Of a DNA stretch of 64,000 nucleotides, positions 13,601-24,954 are shown piece by piece (position 1 is the stretch's first letter; the number at the start of each line of letters is the position of its first letter). Position numbers and translations under genes: made by a program. Under the pieces are notes generated by a model that had not been told where the DNA came from, searched no databases, and saw only the letters and a list, made by a program, of their open reading frames with translations. The stretch is from Hygrophila difformis (taxonomy: Eukaryota; Streptophyta; Magnoliopsida; Lamiales; Acanthaceae): NCBI GenBank assembly GCA_030278955.1, contig JAOANR010000004.1, positions 62,773,516 through 62,837,515 of the forward strand. Direction: 5' to 3'.

Positions 13601-14607
13601 GTATATCACAACAAGTTAGAAGATGGTTCGAACATCTACTTGCTTCTGTATGTAATGACATGCTCATTGCTGCACGGAACAAGGCCAATATTCAGAAATT
13701 GAAAGGTCTACTGAGTGCAGAGTTCGACATGAAGGATTTGGGTGTAGTGCAGAAAATTCTGGGGATGGAGATCTATCGAGATAGAGATCAGAAGAAGCTT
13801 TTCTTGTCACATAAAAGCTACATCCAGAAAGTTCTGTCAAAGTTTGGAATGTCTTCGGCGAAACCTTTGAATACTCCATGTGCTACTAATACACAACTCT
13901 CAACTACCTTTGCACCTAAATCTGAAGCTGAGAATGAGTATATGGCAAAGGTTCCATATTCTAGTGCAGTGGGCAGTTTGATGTATGCCATGGTGTGCAC
14001 TAGACCTGATTTGGCACAGGCAGTCAGCGTGGTTAGCCGATTCATGGCGAACCCGGGAAAAGAGCATTGGCTTGCTGTGAAGCGAATTTTTCGCTACTTG
14101 AGAGGTACATCTGATGTTGGTCTCATTTATGGAGGCGACTTGCAGTGTTCGGTGGTTGGGTATTCTGATTCTGATTATGCTGGAGATGTAGATAGCAGGA
14201 GATCAATGACTGGTTATGTTTTCACTCTTGGAGGCTCTGTCGTTAGTTGGAAAGCAACTTTGCAGGCTACAGTAACACTATCTACCACGGAGGCAGAATA
14301 CATGGCGTTGACAGAGGCTGCCAAAGAGGGAATTTGGTTAAAAGGACTGGTTGGCGATCTTGGTCTACATCAAGATCAAGCAGTTGTGTATTGTGATAAC
14401 CTCAGTGCAATATGTTTGGCTAAGGATCATGTTCATCATGAGAGAACCAAACACATTGACGTGAGATATCATTTTCTGAGATCAGAATCGAGGATCAAAG
14501 TGCAGAAGATTGCTACGGCAGATAATCCTGCAGATATGTTCACTAAGCCAGTACCTCATAGCAAGTTTCGACATTGCTTGGACTTGCTAAATGTTTTGAG
14601 CTGCTGA
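10656..14607 (+). pseudogene. Copia gag-pol polyprotein, broken
   Basis: From ATG 10656 the frame shows a Copia gag (VDKFTGRNSFSLWQIKM), a CCHC zinc knuckle (CNYCKEKGHWKTQC, about 11330-11375), a protease start (LDSGASYHM near 11510), an integrase with HHCC-like and D,D35E features (SDCWGP, DDYSRMTW, NTPQQNGVAERMN), then reverse transcriptase and RNase H with the C-terminal [10 protein letters not shown]. Breaks are in-frame TAA stops at 11016-11018 and 11481-11483, a one-base deletion near 13273, and another near 13651. The last falls inside the codons of the catalytic YVDD motif, so reverse transcriptase is inactive. The final TGA is at 14605-14607. An intact copy would encode one polyprotein of roughly 1,300 residues. 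Confidence 0.95.
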
Positions 14608-14775
14608 TTGCCTCTTCGAGGCATTTTGTTTTCCCTGATGGGAAATTTGAAGGCAAAAGAAGAGTTGGAGTACCGTTTGGCACATTTGTGTGCATGATTT
14701 AAGTACATTTGTTGTCGGGAGAAGTTTAAGATCAATGTGGAGCCTACTCAGTATTCAAACTTTACTTGAAATGCA

Positions 14776-14789
14776 CCAAGGTGGAGATT
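14776..14789 (+). other. Polypurine tract of the Copia element
   Basis: AAGGTGGAGAT directly precedes the 3' LTR, as expected for the plus-strand primer of a Copia element. Confidence 0.8.
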
Positions 14790-15245
14790 TGTTAGGTGGT
14801 GCATTAATTATTGTTAGGTGGTGCATTAATTATGATGTGGTTGGGAGTTGTGGGTTGGACGGCTGCCTCTTTAATGCCACCCCCTGCATTTGCCTATAAA
14901 AGCAGTGCCATCCCTCACTTCAAACACACCAACACAAACGAAGTAAGCAGCAGCAAAGGAGCTCACAGCTCAAAGCTTTCTCTGCTTCTTCAATTTAGTG
15001 GGTAGTTTTAGCCCAGAGAGTGTTAGTGTGTTTTGGTAGGTTTTTCTTTTGTGAGAGTCTACATTTGTTGAGTGGGTTTTGTGGGTCCGGAAATTATTGT
15101 CCAAACCCTTTTGTAATATTTCCCCTCATAGTAAATTTGTTTCTCCTTTTGTCTGTGGATGTAGGTCGATTTGACCGAACCACGTAAATTCTCTGTGTCT
15201 ATTTATTTTGCTGCATTTGACTAATTTGGGTACACTTCCGCAACA
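14790..15245 (+). repeat. 3' LTR of the Copia element
   Basis: This 456-bp LTR matches 10072-10528 apart from about seven substitutions and loss of one G in the TATA-proximal segment. It ends AACA followed by the GTTTG target duplicate. Confidence 0.96.
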
Positions 15246-15250
15246 GTTTG

Positions 15251-15454
15251 GCTCAAACTCTCAACCCTCATAAATATCTAAAACAAAAAGCATGCGTTAC
15301 AACTCCCTAGCTAGCTCACGTATACGGTATACACATCGAATTGTTTATCCATAAATTAAAAAGCTGAGCTCATTTATTTATTAATATAATCTGTTTCTCT
15401 AAATGGTTGCCCTGATGCCACATCGTGTTTGAGATCCCTATTATTGCTTGCTTA
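15251..15454. other. Host spacer after the Copia element
   Basis: AT-rich DNA with no gene or clear element, ending where the TRIM-like remnant begins. Confidence 0.5.
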
Positions 15455-15600
15455 TGTCGATATCCCACGTCGGTCGGTTATGATGTATCTCTAAAACTAT
15501 TTTATATGTCAATATCCCACGTCGGTTTGATGTATTCCTAAAATTATTTTATGTGGGTTGGGAATCCATTCATAAATTTCTACATGGTATCAGAGCCATA
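15455..15600 (+). mobile_element. TRIM-like LTR remnant with primer-binding site
   Basis: TGTCGATATCCCACGTCGG (15455) is repeated with one change as TGTCAATATCCCACGTCGG (15507), and both are followed by similar ATGTAT..CTAAAA sequence. The second copy runs to TACA at 15584 and is followed at once by TGGTATCAGAGCC, the initiator tRNA-Met primer site. That order (TG..CA repeat, then primer site) is the 5' end of a small LTR element. The partial duplication in front may be a second LTR fragment. No coding region or distal LTR is visible nearby. Confidence 0.55.
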
Positions 15601-16232
15601 GTATCTGGATTGGGTATATTTGATCCGGTCAGTACTCACTCCACCCATTGCGAATTGATTTTGAATTGAACCTTCATATAGTACACCATAAAAATATGAA
15701 ATAGGAGTATTATCCACTCAAATGAAATTGTAGCAAACTGTTTGTTTGTTAAACGGACAGCCAACGTATAGAAGAGGCATCTGCAGTGTCTGATGGACTA
15801 ATAAGATGGGGTTGCATTGATAATTAATGATGTTAATTCAGAAGCGGCCATTATTTGCTGCAGACCAGAAATAGACAATTGTCAGATCAATTCGGGCTAG
15901 TTGTGCATTTCTTGGATGTAAGTTAGGTATCAAACCATCACTATCGCACTATATATCTCTCTCATTCAAGAAAAATGCTTCCAACAAATATTTGAAAATC
16001 TTAATAATGACTGGAAGTCGAAGACAAATCCAAGTGATTCATCATGTGCTGGTGTCTCTCAATTTGATATCTTCTTATTATCTTCATCATCTATATAATA
16101 TACAGCCAAGGTATGTCTTTACAATTACAACCATCGACAACAGCAAATCCCTCAAAAACACAAAAAAGATATTCTGTATATCTATTTCCTTTTGCTTCAG
16201 AAACCTTATCCACATTCAAATTTGATACAGCC
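15601..16232. other. Upstream region of the third SAUR gene
   Basis: No gene is seen. CTATATAATATACAG near 16091-16105 is a plausible TATA box, giving a leader of about 110 bases before the ATG at 16233. An alternative, CTATATATCTCTCTC, lies near 15951. Confidence 0.5.
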
Positions 16233-16505
16233 ATGGCCATGCACAGGATGCTCAGACGATCTTTATCTTCCGAAAAAAGAGCAAATTCAGAAGTTCCAAA
16301 AGGGTACTTGGCAGTATATGTGGGCGAGAATGAGAAAAAACGCCATGTTATTCCGGTATCGTACTTAAACCATCCCTTGTTTCAAGAATTGTTGTGTCGA
16401 GCTGAGGAAGAATTCGGATTCCATCATCCCATGGGCGGCCTCACCATTCCTTGTAAAGATGATTTCTTTATGGATCTCACCTCTCAACTAAGCAGAAGAA
16501 GATAA
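16233..16505 (+). CDS. SAUR family small auxin-up RNA protein
   Basis: This intronless 90-residue protein has a basic N-terminus ([12 protein letters not shown], residues 6-17) and the SAUR core starting at [11 protein letters not shown] (22-32). The core continues with [28 protein letters not shown] and GGLTIPC, and the tail is basic (SRRR). An upstream in-frame ATG at 16113 would add 40 residues with no SAUR similarity. The ATG at 16233 gives the family's normal length and has a better context (GCCATGGCC), so I prefer it. The family role is auxin-induced cell expansion through PP2C.D phosphatase inhibition. It lies on the opposite strand to the two SAURs before the Copia element. Confidence 0.96.
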   Translation: MAMHRMLRRSLSSEKRANSEVPKGYLAVYVGENEKKRHVIPVSYLNHPLFQELLCRAEEEFGFHHPMGGLTIPCKDDFFMDLTSQLSRRR

Positions 16506-19500
16506 TGAATATAATCAAGTCTTTGAGGCAAATAGCAAACGTATAGAGTTTTGAGTATTTTTTACAGTATATATGAAAAAAGGTCCAAGTTTTGACTCCA
16601 TTTGTATATTACACTAAAATTAGATTCTAATGGAATGGAAATAAACTTACTATTGACGCGTGAACAGTCTGTCCGTTTATACGCAAAGCCCCTCGGCCCA
16701 ATTAGTGAAGACTATCCGATTGAAATTGAAAACCCTAATATAGTCAGACCAATTCAACTGTCGAATTTTTGAGAATTGAACCGATGGGTCTCATCTGCAT
16801 TCAGAAAAAAAAATGTGGAGTACAATGAGTAATCATATGGCAACTACAGAAAGGTGACCTGAATAAATGATCGGATTACGATCATTTATCTGAACTACGT
16901 ACTTGTGCCTTCACAAACATTTCTTTTTCTCCTTTTCCATTTTTTTTCTTTTTTTTTTTTTTTGTTTGTTTGTTTGCAAAGTTAGATAGAAATAATTTAT
17001 GGGACTATTTCTGATTGTGTAGAGTTTGATTAAGGAGTTGAAGGATTCAAATATTTGTGTTCTCAGAGTACATGGTTATATTGTGTTCGTGAATTATATA
17101 TTGTTTGGTGAAAATCATGAATCAACTTCAACCTGTTTGAACACGTTCATCTTAAAGAGTAGGATTAGGCATTAGAGGAACCATTGATGAGTCTAAGTTT
17201 ATGATATGCCACCAAGTTCTTTGAAGAACAACTAAAATCTAGCTAAATTGCTTTAGTCCACTAAATGAGATGCAACTATCTTATACTATCATCTACAAAA
17301 GTAAACATGTAAACATATCGGTGTTGTTTGCCCTTTTTTCCTTGCCACGTACAGTTGCATAAATGGAATATTCATGTTTACAGAGCAACCAGTGAGAACG
17401 CGCGTGATAATAAAGCATGTTGTTTTCATATCAAACCAAGAATAATCGGACAAACACTGTCGGCAGCCCAGCTTTGCGTGATTGAAAATGTGCATGGCAT
17501 GGGGTTGAATTTTATGTTATTACCACTCACATTTTTCCCAATGCTGTTTACCTATAATCCATTGCATGTGTCGTGTGTGTGTGTGTGTGTGAGTGTGCAA
17601 GCGTGGATGTCTATGCATGTGAATTTTCTTGATGCAAGTTGAATGAGTACTTAACTCTAAACTTGTTAAACATTATTATTGCATTTGGTTGATGAGTATC
17701 AGAACCCGTTCTTCACAATTTGTTGAATTGAGAGTGTTATACTTTCCGGCATGAAACATTTGCATCTATTGCATGCCATCAGAACTAAGAAGTCATATCC
17801 GGAAGATGCATGTGATGTGGTTCAGTGAAGCCATTTCTTTTAAAATGTATGATGAATTTATTTATTCTCTAGGCGCTTCATGAAGCTTTCTTTGCACGAG
17901 GGTAAAACCATCGCAGTCGCCTTGTGTTATGTTCTGTTACGTTGTTGGCTAAAGGTTTTATTGTTCTTTGCACCCATGTTGTTCTATTATTTTGTCGGTG
18001 TGTGTTAAAAAAAATGGAATATACTTCAATAACTGGAAGAGCTAGAGGCAACACCAAAGATCATCCCTGAAATGAGTGGTTTTCCATTGTGTTCCTTCAA
18101 GAAATACTACAAGGTAGTAATTAAAACTTGCTGCAGCTTGTCAGTAAGATATGGATATATTGTTCAGCATATACATATACTTTTGAACATTTCTTTGTTA
18201 CAGCCTGGTGCAATTATGTGTACCCACTGATGAATTTGAATTTACTTAGCTTGTGAAGTTTCCCTGCTAAATTGTCGATCCAAATGGTCAAAATATGATA
18301 ATAATGTTAAAAGAAGTTACAAGCTCTCTACAGTTCCCTAGTTAGTCTCGAAACATCTGAGCATGACCATAGTTTAGACTTTAGATCTGTAGCAGCAATT
18401 GTCTTTGAGATTTGGCAAAAGAGAGAGTAAGAATTCATTTTCATTCATGTAATTTGAATCCCACCTATATATATATTGATTGCAACTCTGCAAATACGGC
18501 CAGAACTCTGTGAGCAAGGGTACATCATTATTTCGTGTTGAAAGTCTTTTAATCGACAGAACGGCGTGATTTACACATTCATGTCCAACAGTTATGTTTA
18601 ATTTGTTCTACTTTATACGCTTGGCTTTGGACAAAGGAAGTGCCCAAGCTGACTATAATCTGCCTACGTTTTGTCATTATACACTCAATAAGTGATGCAG
18701 CATGCACACCTGTTGATATGAAATTGGAATTTTGAGCATTGCCAATTTGTTTTTTTTTTTTTTTTTTTTTTCTTTTCGGTAAGCATTCTCTGGTAAAAAA
18801 AACTAAAATGAAATTGTTTCGACAGCATCTGTGAATGGGCAGTGCAAACACATTTTGCCAATCTCAGAGGGCAGTTGAGTTATGTCATGGACCACACTGA
18901 CTGAGACTCTGAGAGAGCTTCATGTAAAGATTACATCTCTTAAAATATAGCAAACCGTACCATACCATCATCATCATCATCATCATCATCATAATAATAA
19001 TACCAGATTGTTTTATTTCGTTTCATTTAATTTCGGGGTTGATGGATACACATGATCAGTAGTAATATGCTCCAAAGGAAAGTATTTATGTAGGTGGTCC
19101 GTTTTCGTTTTCATCTTTTCAGGATAAGAAAATTCTTGGCGCATGTGATTAATTACCCATTATTTCATCATACTTACATATCCTACAAATTTAGCAAAAA
19201 AACAATATATATTCATGGTACAGTAGTATCTCAGTATTGGAAGTTTGCATTTTACAATGCATGCTATGCTGCATTATGTGTGCACAAGATTCCAATTCTA
19301 CTTCATATGTTTACATGTTTTGTGATATGCCGAATGGGATTACAACTTACTAGTTCTTATGATCAATAATACTACTACTTTCTAGTTATTGTGTATGCAT
19401 TATTAATAGTACAATGCAGTGGGGCCAAATACCAATGTTGAAAGTTCCAAATGCGCCGCATAATATTAGTATTTACTTTTTGACTGCTGCTACTACTACT

Positions 19501-20476
19501 ACTACTATATGGAGAGTATTAATATTATGGGCAAGGCTTAGATCAAAAGTAATACAGTAGTAAATACTAGTAAATGATTGGATGCAGCAAACTAATAACA
19601 CCGCCAACTCTCTTGTTAGCATGCATATGTGTTTCTGTGATGAACAAAAACAACTCTCTCTGTTTTTAAACTTGCATTGCATCAGCTGCTCAAATTACCT
19701 CATCATATCAGATCTGTAATATTATTGTCTGCTTTTTAACTCTCCCTCCTTATAAGTATGGTTTATCTTCTTAGTGATATGCGCCTGTGCATGCATGACT
19801 GTTTTGTCCGAACCCTCCTCAATCAGCCTAACCAAGACGTGGAATGTGTTCATTTCTTTTTTCATTTTCAGTTGGGGATGATCATGAATCCGTGATTTGT
19901 GACTAGCTAGGCAGCGAAGCGAAGAGGCGCGTATCATCCTAGCTCATTTTTGCTCAATTATTATTATCCCTTGTTGCTTCTTGTTGTTGGTGCTGCTTCA
20001 TTTTGCGACATACCAGGAGGTACGCAATCCTTAATTATCTTTAAGACCTTAAATTATTGCAATATGGAGTATTATTTAATTTCTGAGGGGGGGTCCCGTA
20101 TACAACTATGGCACATTCTTCTGTTTCTGCAATGCTGTGATATGTCGTCTGCATATCATCAATTAATGGTTCTTCTCACTTCATTATAGGCAGGCTAGCT
20201 AGCTAGCTAGCTAGTAATATATGCATGAGTTGGATGTCTAAGCGTCTCTTGCTCCAGCCTGCAGATATCAATAATGACCAATTGTCATGGCATGTAATAA
20301 GTACTTACTTGCTTAGCTGTAACCTGTTCTTCTGGCCCGACTACTTGTAATACCAGCCCATTTTGTCTACCTTAATTAGTTTCATTTACATTTGCTTACA
20401 GTAACACATATCACACACACAGAGTTAACAGTTTCAAATGTCAAATTCACTCAGAGAATGAACCTATATATATATA
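16506..20476. other. Long intergenic stretch without a gene
   Basis: I find no conserved protein frame, RNA gene or bounded transposon. Frames at 17328, 18579 and 19094 are short and unrelated to known families. Low-complexity tracts include T runs near 16940 and 18750 and a (CAT)n run near 18968-18990. Confidence 0.6.
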
Positions 20477-20736
20477 CTTCCTCCGTTCCCATATGTTTGA
20501 GACATTTGATTTTGGGGCACTATTCACCCATGCACTTTGATTTAAAGTTTTATCATAGTTATACAAGTTAAAATATAGTTAAGAGGGATCTTGTTAGATT
20601 CGTCTCGTCGTGTAGTTTTTAAATATCGAACTTTTAGAATTTTTACATATACCGAACTTGAGTTATTATTGATTCAAAATGTGCATTGGACTGCGTGCGC
20701 AGTGGGTCCGTAAGAAATATTTGAGAATGGAGGAAG
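20477..20736. mobile_element. Stowaway-like MITE
   Basis: It has inverted ends TACTTCCTCCGTTCCCATAT and ATTTGAGAATGGAGGAAGTA, is flanked by TA, and is about 260 bp long. The interior shares GTTAGATTCGTC and GTGGGTCCGTAAGA-type segments with other elements in the window. It has no coding capacity. Confidence 0.8.
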
Positions 20737-20738
20737 TA

Positions 20739-22223
20739 TGTATATATGTATATACATTATCCACAACATGATTGAATAGTTTATTAAGGTTTGGTTGCAA
20801 TGAAAAATGATTAATCGGAACCTGGCTGGAAATGATGCCATTTTGATGAGGAGTTAAGGTGACAGAGTTTGTAGTAGTAGTAGTAGTTGGGAATGATCTC
20901 AGACAACCTTACTGCTGCATTGTCCTTTGGTGGAAAGTGTTGAGGAGGCAAGAGTAACATGGGCTTCATGTGCCATACGGAATGTTACATCGCCATCAAC
21001 CAAAGACAACACCCCCCCCCCCCCCCCCCCCCCCCCCACCCCCCCAAAAAAAAAAAAAAGGGAAAAGGGAAATTCCACCGATGTACACTAGTAGTAGTAT
21101 ACTATATTTTCTGAATGCTGCAAAATTGGTAAAAATAAATACATAAATAAAAATGATAATGGACTTTGGACAACCTTTCTTTCCATCTCTTTTCTCTGAT
21201 ACTAATTCGTAGCTTCATACAGCTACTTGATTCTTATTTTCGGAACATGGGATTTGATGAATAAAACAAGTGCTGCCGGACATTATATGTTCGTCTATTT
21301 TCAGCTATCCATCATCATGATCTATATGTACGTGAATAATAGTAATATTATTATCATTATTATACGATAAATGCCAGAGTGCAGACATTGTCTAGTCTAG
21401 TCTGCTCTACAAATGTTTCACCAATTGTAACATAAACAGCAGCATTACTACTTTTCTTTGTTGAAACGTTCTCTATATACATATGCACTATATAAGTGTA
21501 TATACCCCATGACCCTTTAGCATGAAGTAGTATTTATGTATGTGTTTTGAAATTTGAAGCATATGTGAATGTGTAATAACTTTGGTTGGTGTGGGCTGTG
21601 GGGGTGTGGGGATAGGATAGAATAGTTGTACTGTCAAGGACTTGAGGGTATATCGAACAAAAAGAGCAGAAGCTAGCAGCAGCACTTTTTGTTTTGTTTT
21701 CATAAATTTTATATAATTAATTTTTTTTTATACAAATATTTCTAGTGTAAAATCTTTTGTGGATCTTCTTTCTGAGCCTTGGAACATGCATGCGTAAGTA
21801 GTTACATAACTGATACAGCAGGGGGCAGTATGTGTTAGTGGTTCTCATTTTCCTGTGGGTTTAATGTCATCACATCAGGACCACATGGATCTTAACCCTG
21901 GCTCCACTCCACTCCACTCCATCACACTTGCTTAGGGTTAGGGATATGCCAATTGAGTCATTGCTACAGCGCCCACAAGCCCATTTTGATCAAATGAGCG
22001 GTAAGTTCTTCTACTGTTTTACAGCCCGATCGAGTGTACATGTATGTAGTAGAGATCTAGTGGCAGAAATGTTTTTGGCAGTTTTTTGTTCTTGTTCATT
22101 ACTAGTAGTACTGATCTTGCATAGCAGCCTGAAAAGGGCTGGTTCACATGGATTTTTGTAAAGGATTTGACAATACTACTAATTTACAAGAATCACAAAA
22201 GTTGGTTGCTTTTTGAGATATAC
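20739..22223. other. Intergenic DNA with a long C homopolymer
   Basis: No gene is seen. The C26 run at 21012-21037 is listed separately. The frames at 21488 and 21928 lack family motifs. Confidence 0.6.
21012..21045. repeat. Poly-C tract (C26, A, C7)
   Basis: A run of 26 C, one A and 7 C is followed by about 15 A. Such tracts can form i-motif or, on the other strand, G-quadruplex structures, and they are prone to length error. Confidence 0.95.
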
Positions 22224-22225
22224 TA

Positions 22226-22417
22226 CCTCCGTCCCATTTGTATTGTCCCATTTTTTTTGGGCAATGTATTTTATATAGAATGAGTTATTGGGTTAAAGTA
22301 GAGTAAATAGTTGATGTGATGTTTGTTTGAAGTAGTAAAAAAATTTTAAAGAAGGAAATGTGACAATTGTAGTGGGACGGACCAAAATAGAAAATGAGAC
22401 ATGGGACGGAGGAGGGG
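22226..22417. mobile_element. Stowaway-like MITE
   Basis: It starts CCTCCGTCCCATTTGTATTG and ends GAGACATGGGACGGAGGAGG, with TA at the borders. The interior GAATGAGTTATTG..GTTAAAGT..TAAATAGTTGATGTGAT matches the MITE at 35804-36007, so the two are one family. Confidence 0.8.
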
Positions 22418-23060
22418 TATATATAAATCTCTGGTAGCAAAAGTAGTTCTTGAAGAAGGCATCTGCAATCAATCTGCATCCCTGTATTAAAAGGACCTCA
22501 CCTTGGAAAAACACAGAGAGAGGCCGGAAGTAGTAGTCTGGAATTGAGACAGAAACGTTGGAAATTGGAACATGGAGTGTGGAAAAATAAAAAGAGGAGT
22601 GAGTGATGAGATGATGTTGAAAAATGAAACAGACTCCCAACATCATCCATCATCATTAAAGGACTACTTTCTTTCTACTATATGCTCCCTCCTCCTTTTT
22701 TGATGATCTCACATAGGTTTAGTAGTAGTACTACTATATACTCCCTACTCCCTAGTGTATGTGGTGATATTTGGCCCGCCTAATCTTGGTTTAGTACGCC
22801 AAGACAGATTAGTTGCTCCCCCCAAATCTGTCCATGTTGTCCCTTCAAACTTACAAAAAGCCCAAAATAGCCCCGTGGTATGTCCTGAGAAACTAATCTA
22901 TCCCCACCACCAGTCCACCACCTTATGACCTTAACCTCTTTGTTCATAAATACTAGTACTACCTCCTTCCTTCACAAACCCCCCCACCCATTTCCCATTT
23001 CCCATTTCCCTCACCACAATTTTTCCATTTATCTTTTCTTTTACTCTTTGTTGATTGAAA
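22418..23060. other. Upstream region of the fourth SAUR gene
   Basis: There is no gene. CATAAATACT near 22946 is a candidate TATA box, followed by a pyrimidine-rich leader (CCTTCCTTC and CCCATTTCCC repeats) up to the ATG at 23061. Confidence 0.45.
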
Positions 23061-23426
23061 ATGGGGATGAAGAAAGCAAACAAGCAGCTGGCACAAGCAG
23101 CAGCCCTGAAGCAGATGATCCTGAAAAGGTGTTCTAGTTTGGGGAGGAAACAACAAGGGACCTGCAGGTACTTGAATAAAGATGATGATGATGATAATGA
23201 TGGGCTTCCGGAGGATGTCCCGAAAGGGCACTTCGCGGTGTACGTTGGGGAGAATCGAAGCAGATACATTGTGCCCATATCTTTCTTGAGTCACCCACAG
23301 TTTCTGTGGCTGCTGAGCAGAGCTGAGGAGGAGTTTGGATTTGATCATCATCACGACATGGGCCGCCTCACCATCCCCTGTGACGAACTCCTTTTTCGAT
23401 CCCTCCTAACTTCCATGCTCAAATAA
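23061..23426 (+). CDS. SAUR family protein with an acidic insert
   Basis: This intronless 121-residue protein is longer than the other three SAURs because of an extended N-terminus ([20 protein letters not shown]) and an acidic stretch DDDDDND at residues 41-47. The SAUR core starts at [11 protein letters not shown] (54-64) and continues with [26 protein letters not shown] and GRLTIPC. The N-terminal pattern resembles the clade with a [12 protein letters not shown] motif. A GAT repeat at 23181-23201 encodes the acidic run. The start is the first ATG of the frame, and a TATA-like box lies about 115 bp upstream. The function expected from the family is auxin- or hormone-responsive growth control. 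Confidence 0.96.
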   Translation: MGMKKANKQLAQAAALKQMILKRCSSLGRKQQGTCRYLNKDDDDDNDGLPEDVPKGHFAVYVGENRSRYIVPISFLSHPQFLWLLSRAEEEFGFDHHHDMGRLTIPCDELLFRSLLTSMLK

Positions 23427-24382
23427 TTACTACTACTACTACTACTACTACTTTCTTAATTCAACCAAAATACTACTCCACTTTGGAATTAAAAAGGGGG
23501 GGTTGTCTAAGTCTAATTTTGGAGAAAGATGATGATCATCCAGGATGAAATAATGCAGCAGCAGCAGCCGCCTCTTTGCTGCTCAACTTAATAGCTGTTG
23601 TTATTTTTCGTCTTTTTTTTAACATCTTTCTTTCTTTGGGTACTGTTTGAAACCTCTCCTGATTAGTAGTTGTCCTTTCTTTGGGTGTCTGTTAATACTA
23701 CTACTACTACTATTATATGTCTAGACTGTATTATTAGTGAGTGATTAAGTTTTCTTCTAACCCAAAACCCATGAATATAATATAATATTAGTAATGTTTT
23801 TCTGGGTTGTTGGATGGATTTGTTGTAAACACGCATATTTAGCCTTATCCTTTATGTAATTTTCCTCACAGTGGTGTTTTCTCTGCACCCTGAGAGAGAA
23901 TTTGTTCATCTTCAATCACAATCTCTTTTACATTTCTTGCAATTTTTGAGAGAATTTATTCATCTTCAATCACAATCTTTTTACATTTATTTCAATTTGT
24001 TGTTAATTAAAAGGTAACTGCTAATTAGTAGACTTCAAATGGTGATTAATAATATATCGAGAATTTTCTGCATTCATCGGGAAGAACAAATTAAAATTTG
24101 CAGTTAGTTAATTGCTTATGAGCTCAAGAGATTGGGGTTTTGTGATTACCCAGAATTTGTTACTTAGATGACAGAAATATAAGTATTATACTATTCTATA
24201 GTGCTAATTACTATTACATATTAAAGTTAAATTTAGTGATGACATGAATATAATCAAATCATATACTAATATGATTCATGAATCGTCCCAAATTAAATAT
24301 ACTAATATATGAAGTATATAGTAGTAAACAATTTTTTTTTTAATTTTTTTGGGGTAAGATATAGTAGTAAACATTTGGGATA
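23427..24382. other. 3' flank of the fourth SAUR gene
   Basis: It opens with an (ACT)n microsatellite at 23428-23452 and a long U-rich 3' region. A direct repeat containing GAGAGAATTTRTTCATCTTC and ATCACAATCT lies near 23893-23980. No second gene is seen before the target site at 24383. Confidence 0.55.
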
Positions 24383-24391
24383 GGAGTTAGA

Positions 24392-24436
24392 CGAAAGGGT
24401 TCCTATGCTGGAACCCTTTTCTCCAGTATATACTGG
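24392..24436. repeat. Left terminal inverted repeat of the Mutator-like element
   Basis: It begins CGAAAGGGTTCCTATGCTGG and ends with CCAGTATATACTGG, itself a palindrome. It pairs with 34709-34742, with a gap of about nine extra bases on this side. It is present once. Confidence 0.75.
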
Positions 24437-24954
24437 ACTATTTTTCCACCATTGGATCAAAAACTCTATTAATTCTATGGTATAGATTATTTGAGGGTAG
24501 AAATGTCATTTGAATATTTATTATTTTATTTTATATTAATTTTATTTTACACTTTGTAGATTTTCAGCTTTTTTGGAGAATGTGATAATGATGAATGCCC
24601 GGCTAATGATAATTGGAGAAGAAACAGAATTGGTGGAGGAGAACGGCAACTCTGCAAATTCCATATTTGAAGCGATTTTTAAGCAAAGAAGAAGAGAGAA
24701 TACAGAAACTTCAAATCCTATCCTATTAATTTTAATAACTAAAATGAATATCTAAATCTAATTTCAAAAGGAATAGAAAGAGAGGATATATATCGGAAGA
24801 ATGTTACCAGAATGTGATATTTTTACTGTGTATACTTACTTTTATAAATTGATTGACATTCTGTGAAGACTAGCAACCATTCTGTTTTGTGTTATTGATC
24901 ATTCTGTCGGGACTACAAACCATTCTGTTTTTTTGTTATATATCATTCTGTGCA
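24437..24954. other. Unique left segment of the Mutator-like element
   Basis: This AT-rich segment precedes the first unit. Its right half already has several CATTCTGT-type repeats spaced about 25-35 bp apart. A 60-codon frame at 24573 shows no family resemblance. Confidence 0.6.

Larger units (their letters stand above)
10072..15245 (+). mobile_element. Ty1/Copia LTR retrotransposon, complete in structure but coding-dead
   Basis: Two LTRs of 457 and 456 bp, each starting TGTT and ending AACA, bound a 4.26-kb interior. A 5-bp target duplication GTTTG (10067-10071 and 15246-15250) flanks the element exactly. TGGTATCAGAGC, complementary to the 3' end of initiator tRNA-Met, follows the 5' LTR, and a purine-rich tract precedes the 3' LTR. 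Domain order gag, protease, integrase, reverse transcriptase, RNase H identifies Copia, resembling the TNT1/Tork group. I count about seven substitutions and one 1-base indel between the LTRs, so the insertion is fairly young but no longer recent. The polyprotein has two stops and two frameshifts. Confidence 0.97.
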
